Source: Odiellus spinosus (lineage: Eukaryota; Arthropoda; Arachnida; Opiliones; Phalangiidae). From it: a stretch of 64,000 nt of DNA. The notes below the pieces were generated by a model, which was not told where the DNA came from, ran no database searches, and saw only the letters and a program-made list of their open reading frames with translations. Below are positions 1 through 10,400 of the stretch, in pieces. Each line of letters opens with the position of its first letter. Position 1 is the stretch's first letter. The stretch is taken from positions 23,145,794 through 23,209,793 of the forward strand of contig OY987234.1 in the NCBI GenBank assembly GCA_963920705.1. The letters are read 5' to 3'. Made by a program: the position numbers and the translations under genes.

Positions 1-1433
1 AAATGGCGTTTATTTTTATCTCCCCGTTTCAAAACGGACAGTTATTGATATTGTTGACGTAGACATATCTGTCACTGGTACGATTTATTTTGATAGCTGT
101 CCCGAGACTTTGATTTCTAGTTTTATTTTATCTCCTCCAGGCTATAACGTTTTATCTTTTTAAAGCTATATTGTAGCCACGAGCGGCGTCCAAAAGTCTA
201 AATCGGTTTTCTTCACCCTAAGCCTAACATCGAGCTATTCTTTGTTAAGCCTAATTTGAAGTTTAACGTAAATATTGTTAAGCCTAATTTTAAGTTATCG
301 TATAACTTCTATTGGAATCGAAAAAGAGACCAATTCAATTCGTATTCTCTCCTCCAATACGTACATTACTTCGAAACTCCTTACCAAAATAGCCATTTAG
401 GCTTAATGTCTTCCGGGGAGGGGAAAATTCTGGGTACCCCGTGGGATCAAAGGGTTGAAAATAGGGCTGATAAAAAGATAAAGTCGTAATCTCGGTTATG
501 GTAGCGGCTGTATTTTATAACGCCTCTTCTACTAGTAAGTGAGGCTGGTAATGCCTCCGTGTCTCGTTCACTTCCATTTCCGAATTACCGGAAATTTTCT
601 CACTATTACGCGAAAATATGGTGCCCACTCTTCCGCCCTTCGTGTCTTCAACGTAAATTGCCTCGGGAAAGTTTAGTGGGTATAGGAACCAGTCGCCAAG
701 TTTAGTGAAGGTCAATTTAAAGTTGTCCGAGCTTCCGTAAAACTTTACGAAAGGTTCAAAGGGGTTCGAGCGAGCGAAAGAGTAGGAAATTAAGAGAAAA
801 TTTATGAAATTAATTATTAACGGCTGCTTCGAAGTATAACCTTCATTTATTTTTATGGAGTTAAATTTTTAATATGGAAGGGTTATTTTATATTATTTAT
901 AAACGAGTAGCGTCGCCGACACTCTAAAGTAATTAAATTAAGCTGTGTTAATATTTAATAGTGACCGGAGAATCATAGATTATATCCCTTTTATTAGGTA
1001 CTGATACAGGCATTTTTAAATATGTATTCCTATGGTAGTTTTCTTGATCAGTTATTAGAGTTCCAAGTCAGATACGCGGCTAAATTACGAGGGTAATTGT
1101 AATTTACGATTTTGATAAAATTGGTCAAAGTTCAACTATTTTGTGACGAAAAAAGCTACATGTCCAAAGCATTGCTATATTTTATAATACCTGTAAAAAT
1201 CTGTGTCTCTCATGGAAACAAATATTTGCCCCTTTAAAATTCTGTTCGTTCGCAGCCTAGCTTTGACTGTACAATTTCTTACGGTCAATGTCGTCCGCTA
1301 AGCTAGAACTTTAAAAGAATTTTCTTAGCTTATAACAAAAAAGGCGCGCTATTTAGTATATATTTGATGAAACTTGAATATTTTTCTTAATTTTGGTTAC
1401 AGTGTTTAACTTCTTTTATTCTCCACTCCGCAG
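1..1433. other. Probable CELSR intron, no exon recognised
   Basis: This stretch precedes the first recognisable CELSR exon and probably belongs to the intron separating it from the cadherin-repeat exons, which lie left of the window. I see no cadherin-like or EGF-like coding in any frame. The short ORFs at 256-489 (+) and 515-715 (-) resemble nothing I know. A 30-bp string around the word TAAGCCTAA at 261-290 recurs exactly at 2055-2084 inside the next intron. Confidence 0.6.
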
Positions 1434-4400
1434 GTTTTGCCTTTTGACGATAATCTGTGCGTTCGCGAGCCTTGCGTCAACTTCGAAGAATGTTTATCGG
1501 TTCTCAAGTTCGGCAACGCTTCCGGTTTCGTCGCGTCCGACACTCTCCTCTTCCGGCCCATTTATCCCGTCAACACTTTCGCTTGTCGATGTCCCCTCGG
1601 ATTTACCGGTTAGTCGAGACGCTCCTTTTGTTTTCTAAGCTCTCCTTTCTCGGGAACTATAGCCTCTCTTATCCAGTTGGGCTTTTAAAGTTTAACGTAT
1701 TCGCTAGGGAACTACGAATATCAAGACTCTTAAAGCCTTTTAAAAAGTCCCGCGGAAATGACAAGCTCCTTTTCATCCCCCCCCCCCTTTCTCTCAGACT
1801 CCTCAGAGTTTTAAAACTTTTTGGATATTATAAAAATTCTTATCAACCAAGCTCTTTTTTTCTAAATATAAAAACAAAAACTGTGTACGGTGATAAAAAA
1901 GTTAACTTTGAAATACCGTAAAAAGGATAAAAGCCGAACGATTAAGATTAATTACCTATCCTTTGTACTCCAATTTTAATATCCTTTTATGTCTTAGAAT
2001 TTAGATTAAGAGTTTTAATTTATTTTATTCTTAGAAGTAGATGACACGCTCTAAGTTTAACGTAAATATTGTTAAGCCTAATTTGAAGCGAAACGCGACC
2101 TACGTGTTTTTGGAAGAACAGATATAACCTTTGGAGAAATGGGAACGTAACCCCTGGGGACGTTTATCCAATGAAAGACGTAATTAAAGCAGTTTGGAAT
2201 GAACTAAAGAATTTAGACTTAGGTTGTAATGTTTTTGGAATTAAAACGGCGTAAAATTATCCACCGGACTTGGCCCCAAATTTCATTTTCTCTTATTCTT
2301 TTTCTCCGACATTTTTTGAGTCCCTTTCGACTCTTTTTCCTATCTCTCTCCGGGGTAGAAGTCTCTTTTTCCTTTGATTTGGCGTAGAAATAGTTGAAAG
2401 CGTGCCTGTTGCGCTATGAGGCGTAAATTGTCTCGACTATCTGAGAGAAAGAGGAAAAAAAGCATTGACTCGGAAGACTAATTTTTCCTCGGCTTTCCGG
2501 AATACTTTCTTTTTATTTTTCTAGATTTTTTTACGACCTTAAAACCTTTTCCCTTTCCTCCGAAACTTCTCGAATCTTTGTTCTTTAATAGAATTTTTGA
2601 AACTATATTTCTTTCTAGATTTTAAACGCTCGTATTTTTAAAGCGGCGAAATAAATTTCGTCCAATTATATTGGAATGGGGTTGTGTATGGTCTAAAGAG
2701 CTCCTTTTTACCCAGATTTTTTTTTTTGGAGAGAAATTTTAATTTACAGAAAAGGGTGTGGCCAATTTTCGCGCGAATTATTTTTCCCGCCAAAAATGCA
2801 ATTTCATTCGTTGTTAAGCCTAATTTATTACGAGAGTTCGAGTGATTTTTGAATTTTTGCAGGCATGAATCACAAATACGAATGCGACACCGAAGTCAAC
2901 TTGTGTTATTCGAGTCCTTGCGGAGGAAATGGTACTTGCTTAAGAAGAGAGAGTGGATATACTTGCTTGTGCAAAGAAGGTTTTACAGGTGAGAAGTTCT
3001 AGAAGGTACCCCAAAATGTTATTATCCAAAAATTACCCCAACCAGACGCGCTATCAGTTATGTCGCGGTTTCTTATGATCCTTGCTTCCAAAAAAATTCC
3101 TAAATTGAATTTTCTTCTCTACCTTTCAACCCAAAATTGGAGAATTCTTTTATCATCCGCGTTTCTGACCATTTCTTATTTCCCACCTTCGTGTCGGAGT
3201 TAAGTTTCTCAATCAAATTGCCGAGCCTATTTTCTTGAAAGGTCGGCGACGTGTTTTTCTCTCGCCTTTCGTTTTAGCGCGGTGGGTAGTAGTTGTCCAA
3301 ATGGATCATATTCCAACATTGACCCTAGTGACCCCTAAGGGTATTAGGCAACGTCCCTCGGGGCTAAGGTCTTTTTGGATTAAGAATAAAGAAAGCTACG
3401 GAGAAAGAGAAAAGCTGGGGGTATTTTCCCTCGAGTTTCGCCGCGAGCGGCTTAGACCCTCTAGAGTTACGAGAAGGGTGCGACAATGCGATTTGCCGGC
3501 GGTGAAAGCTATTTCTTGTATTAACTGCCAGGAGTGCGCCTATATACTGTCCTTACACTCTTGACAGGGATTAAATTGTAGTACAAGCTCATTGCAATAT
3601 CCCTAATAGTTTGCCCTTAGAAAGGGTGTATGGTCAGTATATGTACGTAAGTAGTAGATGAAAGTGGGCTTCCGTTGCGAGAGGGGGCGACCCGTTTGAC
3701 CCTGTTTTTCACCAATCTTTCTAATCCCCGGGTTAATTTTATTCCGTTTATTTTTACTTCCGCGTAAGAGGAGGCCAGAAGTAGGTAAGCTCCCTTAACT
3801 AGACGTCCATTTTCTCTGATAAACGAGCTCTTGCCTCAAAAATTTTTATTTTTTATCTTTTGGCGGGAAATCCTGAATGAATACGCGAAATCGCTTACCA
3901 GGTCACAGCCTCCCGCGATATCTTTGGGGTCACGAAAGAGAGTCACGAAAAAAATCGACTTCTTCCCGTAAAGGGACTGTCTGCGATTTTTAAAGCCCCT
4001 TTGAAGTCGCATTTTCTTCAATTTAGCGGACTAAATTGTCCGTAACAAATTGTATAGTCAAAAGTAGGCTCTGTATATAAGGGAAGAGCATTTAAAGGGG
4101 CAAATTTCGAAGGCTTTAAAGGGGCTATCCGCAATTTTTAAAGCCCCTTTATAGTCGCCTTTTCTATCTTAGCAGGCTGTAACAACTTGTACAGTCAATG
4201 TTAGGTTGCGTGTAAGGGAAGAGAATTTTAACGGGACAAATTTCAAAGCCGTCAAAGGTTGTTTACTTAAGTTTAAGCCTATTTACTTCTGCGAGTGCGG
4301 ATTGATTCCAAACGTTAGAATCCCATTGATAAGAAAGTAGTTCGTGCCAATTTCTCTTCATCATAAACTGGAATATAAAAATAATAAAACCTTCCACATT

Positions 4401-7400
4401 TTACGTGTAAATTATATATTTTAATCGCAGGTAAAAATTGCGAAGTCAATCTTTGGGAAGACTCTTGCATACCGGGTTTGTGTCGCGGAGATTCGCAATG
4501 CGCGACTCATCTCGACCCACTCGACGGAGGCCAGTTATCTTGCGAAAATTGCACTTACAATTCTTGGAGTACTAAGTTGTGCGAGTTAAGAGCTAGGACT
4601 TTTTACCGAGGTACATTCCTCACATTTCCATCTATCAAACAAAGGCACAGGCTATCCATAAAGCTTAGGCAAGTATATTAGTTTTGGATCTCCCAAGTTT
4701 TGCCATTTTTAATCGCGAATCCGTTGTTAAAACAGATTCGCTACGAGAGAGAAAAACGCTTTGCTCCTTTATAACGGGCGTTACAATGATCAACATGACT
4801 TTATTGCGTTGGAGATTGTCGCGTCTCAAGTTGTTTTTATCTTCTCCTTGGGGGTAAACGTCACGAAAGTCAAATCATTCGTCGCTGGAGGAGTTAGCGA
4901 TGGTCAATGGCACGAAGTCGAAATCACGTACTTAAATAGAGTAAGTTAAAAATTAAAACTCGCCGCTCGAATGATAATTTTTACCAAAAAACTTTTCACA
5001 GACCGCGATATTATCAGTTGATAATTGCGATACGGCCTTAGCTATCAAATTTTCCGAACTTTTGCCAAATTACAAATGCGCCAGTACAAATTCTTTTCAT
5101 TTGGAACCAAGGTGGTCAAATTTATAGACGTTTAAAATTCTCGTTTCTTGAGAAAACTAAATTCTGAAATATATATTTCTTAGGTGTGCCGATCTTATGC
5201 AAACTTGTTATAGATTTTTGGATCTAACTGGACCTTTACAACTGGGTGGATTACCATCCCTTCCCACCGAATTTCCAGTTACTAGTCGCAATTTTGTCGG
5301 ATGCATAATGGATTTGCAAATTGACCACGAATTGATCGATCTCAATGGGTAAGTCCTTAAGTAACTGTTTTTTAACGAATACTCGCTTTGGTTAAACCCA
5401 ATAACGAATACTCGCTTTGGTTAAACCCAATAACGAATACTCGCTTTGGTTAAACCCAATAACGAAAACTCGCTTTGGTTAAACCCAAAAACGAATACTC
5501 GCTATTTTTAAACCCCAAAACGAATACTCGCTATTGTTAAACCCAAAAACGAATACTCGCTATGGTTAAACCCAAAAACGAATACTCGCGATCTTTAAAC
5601 CAAAAACGAATACTCGACGCTTAATTTCGGAATATTGTGTCTCTGAAACTTCATTTGTTTAAAATAGTTTCGTGGCAAATAATGGGACTGTTCCTGGCTG
5701 TGTTCAGAAACGTGGCTTTTGTTCGTCTAATCCCTGTAAGAATGGAGGAAATTGCCAAGAAGGATGGGGTTCTTTCTTTTGCGTTTGTCCGCTTGGTTTC
5801 GGTGGAATTGATTGTAGCGAAGGTAAGCCTTCTTTTAACTACTATTTTGACCACTAATCGCGAGGAATAACTTATTAACTAACCCTAAATTAAACCTATT
5901 ACACGCAGACCTTTGGTTAAAATTAGACCCAGGTATGTTTTAATATATAGATTTTCAAGTGTTTTTAATTTTAATAATAAGGCGAAAGTAATTAAGGTAA
6001 GAAGTAAAGTAAAAGTATTAAATTTTTTACGAATTTTAGGTCTTGAACCCGTGAAACATTTTGCTGGGAACAGTTTTTTGATTTTAACTCCTCATTTACG
6101 TCCCGTTCAACTTCCTTGGATCAATAGTCTCTCGTTTCGTACTAGAGAACGAGAAGGATTACTCATGAAAGTTCAGTTGGGTCAAACTGGAACCGTTATA
6201 TTCCAGGTGACCATGCAGTCCTCCGCCCGCGTGCCCTCATCTTTGAGCTTGTTCGTAGTCCCATTAACAAAATTTACCATTTAGATATCTGGAGGTTATA
6301 TCGTTTACCGCTATAACGACGTCAAAGCCGTGTTATCGGAAGTTCCCGTAAATGATGGAAAATGGCATCACATCGAAGCCAAATGGATGGGAAGTGACGT
6401 GTGGTTAACTTTAGACTACGGACAGTACGAGGTAGTATTTTCTGTTCATTTTTTTTCTATTAATTTTTAAGGTAATTCTCAGCACACGCGTTGGTACGTA
6501 TTTTTTTAGAGTACCAAAGAAATGGACGTAAATATCAGAGGAACGTTCGTAGGAAAGGTTTCGTTGGGTGGTTTAGAATCTGAAGAAAATAACGAAGAAA
6601 CTGGATCTATACCCGGTTTTGACGGTTGCATTCAAGCCGTTCAGATTGGAAGTAGCAAAGAATCTTGGTTGCGACCAACAGTCGAGAGCAATGTTAAAGA
6701 CGGATGTTACTCCGTCAATCCTTGTTTATCTTCGCCGTGTCCCATTCACAGCGTCTGTAAAGATCTTTGGGGCGATTATAAATGCGAATGTTATCCTGGT
6801 AAAAGTTTATATCAAATATTAAAACTGCGCAAGTACTCGTTATATAGTCTCGAAACGCGACGGTTTTATGGTTTATCAATTTTCGCGCGCGCTAGCTCGG
6901 TTTTATCAATTTTCGCGCGCGCTAGCTCGGTTTTATCAATTTTCGCGCGCGCTAGCTCGGTTTTATCAATTTTCGCGCGCGCTAGCTGGGTTTTATCAAT
7001 TTTCGCGCGCGCTAGCTGGGTTTTATCAATTTTCGCGCGCGCTAGCTGGGTTTTATCAATTTTCGCGCGCGCTAGCTGGGTTTTATCAATTTTCGCGCGC
7101 GCTAGCTGGGGTTCATCAATTTTCGCGCGCGCTAGCTGGGTTTTATCAATTCTCGCGCGCGCTAGCTGGTTTTTTTCAGTTCTCACGCGCGCGCGCTTGG
7201 TTTTATAGTCTTAATCTGAGAAAAACCTATGCGGCTCTCGTTTAGTACTAGATAGTTAGATTTCCTGACAAAACAATACCGAAATGAATATCTTAAAATG
7301 TATTTCTATATATCAAGGCTACGTGGGCACGCAGTGTTTGCCAGTTTGTGAACTCAATCCTTGTTCGGAATCCTCGGTTTGTCATCTCGACGACCTTCAT

Positions 7401-10400
7401 CAATCGCACAAAAGAGGTTATCATTGTTCGTGCGATTCCTTACATTCTGGTGATTATTGCGAGGATGCTTTGGACCAACCTTGTCCTTCGAACTGGTGGG
7501 GTTACCCAATTTGCGGTCCTTGTAACTGCGACGTTGATAAAGGTTACGACGCGGATTGTAATAAAACTACGGGGGAATGCGAATGCGAGGTAAAAAGTGT
7601 TTCGAATTGACTCTAAACTTTTATAATTAAAGTGGAATTAAATTTAATTGTAGGAAAATCACTATCAACCTCTGGGAAGCGATATTTGCTTCGATTGCGA
7701 TTGTTACGCTACCGGTTCTTTTAGTAATCGTTGCGACTTGATAACGGGACAATGTCGTTGCCGTAATGGAGTGATTGGAAGGAGATGCGATTCGTGTTCG
7801 AATCCTTTCTCCGAAGTAACTCTCAGAGGCTGTGAAGGTAATATTAGATTACAACTAAGTAATTAGGCTTAGTTACATAATTTTCATTCATTATTTCAGT
7901 AATATACGATGGTTGCCCTAGATCCTTCGAGGATGCAATTTGGTGGGATAGAACTCTATTTGACCAGGAAGCCGTTCATTCTTGCCCTAAGAATTCTGTC
8001 GGTCAGTTAACTTAAAATATACGCGTCATTTAAAGTTTTATGATCCTTACGTATTAATTTTAGGTAAAGCGTTTCGATTTTGCGAAAGAGAGAGCGGTTG
8101 GGGGCCTCCAAATTTATTTAATTGTACGTCCGAAACGTTTCTGGATTTAGCCACGCAATTAAATATATTAGATCGTAACAAATTGCCTTTGAGCACTTAC
8201 ATGGCAATCAAATTATCGGCTGAACTTCGTAGCGCGACGAATACAACTTCTCCTATGTACGGCAGAGACGTTCTGATTGTTGGACGATTATTACATCATA
8301 TTCTACGATACGAAACTAGACTAGATGGTTTAAATCTAACTCATAGACAAGATAGAGACTTCATTTCGGTAATTACCATTTTATAAAATATTTCAGTTCT
8401 TAACTTATCAGAAAAGTAATTAACATTATTACTTCGTAGAATTTGGTTGAAGTTGCTAGTACGATATTAGAGCCCAAATTTTTAAACAATTGGGAAACGA
8501 TCGTGTCTTTAACGGGTTACGGTCCCGAACATTTGATGCTATTGTTTGAAAAATACGGCCGAACTTTAGCTCGAAATCAATTTGACACTTTTACGGAACC
8601 TTTCGAGATTACCGCTAAAAATCTAGTCTTCGGAGTCGATACCGTTTCGCCGACTGATATGTGGAGTTACATCAGCACAGTTAGCGATGTTAATGGGACT
8701 AGTTTAATCATGGATGAACACGAACCCTCTGAATTTCTCGATTCGAGTTTGAAAGAAGATAACAGCGTTTCAGGCGTTATAATTCCCAAGTATAATAATT
8801 ATCCAGTTCGCCAACGCTATAACGATGACGTCACCAAAGTTGTTTTACCATTATCGGAGATTGGAATCAAACCCGGTGGTTGTAAGTAGTCGTAGTTAAA
8901 AATTATAAATGGATGAAATCTAATAATTCAATTCATTCTTAATGTAGCTTTTAAAACGCCATCAGCTATGGATAAAGATAAAGCGGTCATCGCTTATTCG
9001 ATTTACCCAACTTTGGGGAAATTATTGCCTTTAGTTTACGATTTATCCATCAGACATCGATTTGGAATCCCCGTTAAACCAAACTCTCCTCTAATATCGT
9101 TGATTATTCAACCCGTCAATCATACGACGTCTCTTTCTAAAAATTTGATGCAAAACATTCGATTGAGGTTTCCTTTACTCAAACAAAGCGGATACACAAG
9201 TCCACAATGCGCTTTTTGGGATTTTTCAGGATTGTACGTATTATTTGTTAAGCCTAATATACTTTTAATTTAACTTCTAAATCCAATGGTTTAGAAGTCC
9301 CAGAGGAAAATGGTCCACTGTCGGGTGCCAAATTGAAGCCGAAGGAACGTATATCTCAGATTCCTCGAAAATCCCCTACATAAATTGTTCTTGCGGTCAT
9401 TTAACGAGTTTCGCTTTACTTATGGATGAAACTGACAGAGAGGTAATGAATTTTAAGTTAATCAAAGGGCTGTGTTCATCCGTGTCGAATGTTATCCAAA
9501 ATACGTGATATTGGGATCCCTTTTATCGTGGGTTAAAATTTTTGTGAATTTATTTCTAGTACATCGCTGATGAAAGCACGACTCAGGATATCGTATCATA
9601 CCTCGGTATCGGCGTATCTCTTTTAATGCTAAGCCTAACTTTCGTGGCCTTCTGTATTCTTCGAGGATTACAAACTAACAGCAACACGATCCACAAAAAT
9701 CTAGTCATGGCCATTTTCTTGGCTCAATTGTTATTTCTGATTGCCTTGAAAGCGCGGAAAGCTCTCGTTAAACAAGAATTTCCTTGCAAAATCTTGGCCA
9801 TTTTTTTGCATTACTTTTTCCTTTGCATTTTCTCTTGGATGCTCCTAGAAGGAATTCATCTGTATAGAATGCTGACTGAAATGAGGGACATCAACCACGG
9901 ACAAATGAGATTTTACTATTCAATTGGATACGGTAAATATTACGCAGTTTGGTATCAGGGTAGAATTTCAGCGTGTTATTTAAGTAGAAGGCAGTCTTAT
10001 CTCTTAGAAACCTGTTTTATTTAGTCAAATACTCGTCGACGAACGATTCGAATACTCGTTAATGTAGAATTGAAAATGATGTTTGAATTTCATTTAAAGC
10101 AAGTCCAAAGTTGTTTCAGTTACCTAGAGTTTAGAATATTCCTATTCGTCGTTCTCTTTCTTACATCTTTGAGGTCCATTTAAGCCTTGGCTAATTTCAA
10201 AAGTGAAGAGGTTAAGCGAGCTAAGCTTCACGCTGGAGTTTTAACCTGATTCTGATCCGCGATTGTGTTGATGAGTTTGCTAATGTTTTTAAAACATTAA
10301 AAAAATAGGTGCACCCGCTATAGTAGTTGGACTTTCAGTTGGAGTTCGTGCTGATCAATACGGAAATTATTACTTGTAAATAAGAGATGCGGTTTTTGTT

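Larger units (their letters stand above)
1434..7837 (+). other. CELSR EGF / laminin-G / laminin-EGF region
   Basis: Window residues 1-752 of the receptor. EGF-like modules occupy about residues 8-58, 65-100 and 103-150. The first LamG spans about 155-335 (LLLYNGRYNDQHDF, then a GCIMDLQID end). An EGF follows at about 354-391, ending PLGFGGIDC. The second LamG spans about 400-565 with LSFRTREREGLL and DGKWHHIEAKW. Two EGFs follow at about 570-642. A laminin-type EGF starts near CGPCNCDVDKGYDADC and ends CDSCSNPF. Cysteine spacing follows vertebrate CELSR closely. This part forms the membrane-proximal ectodomain that follows the cadherin repeats. Confidence 0.93.

Noticed and set aside
3235-3564. 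109-codon ORF on the plus strand
   Set aside because: Lies inside a CELSR intron; basic, repetitive composition and no homology.
5374-5620. Regular short repeat considered as a CRISPR-like array
   Set aside because: Units abut directly with no unique spacers, and the DNA is a eukaryotic intron.
6866-7245. Long ORFs on both strands over the 30-bp array
   Set aside because: They arise only because a 30-bp unit without stops repeats in frame; no start, splice or homology support as independent genes.
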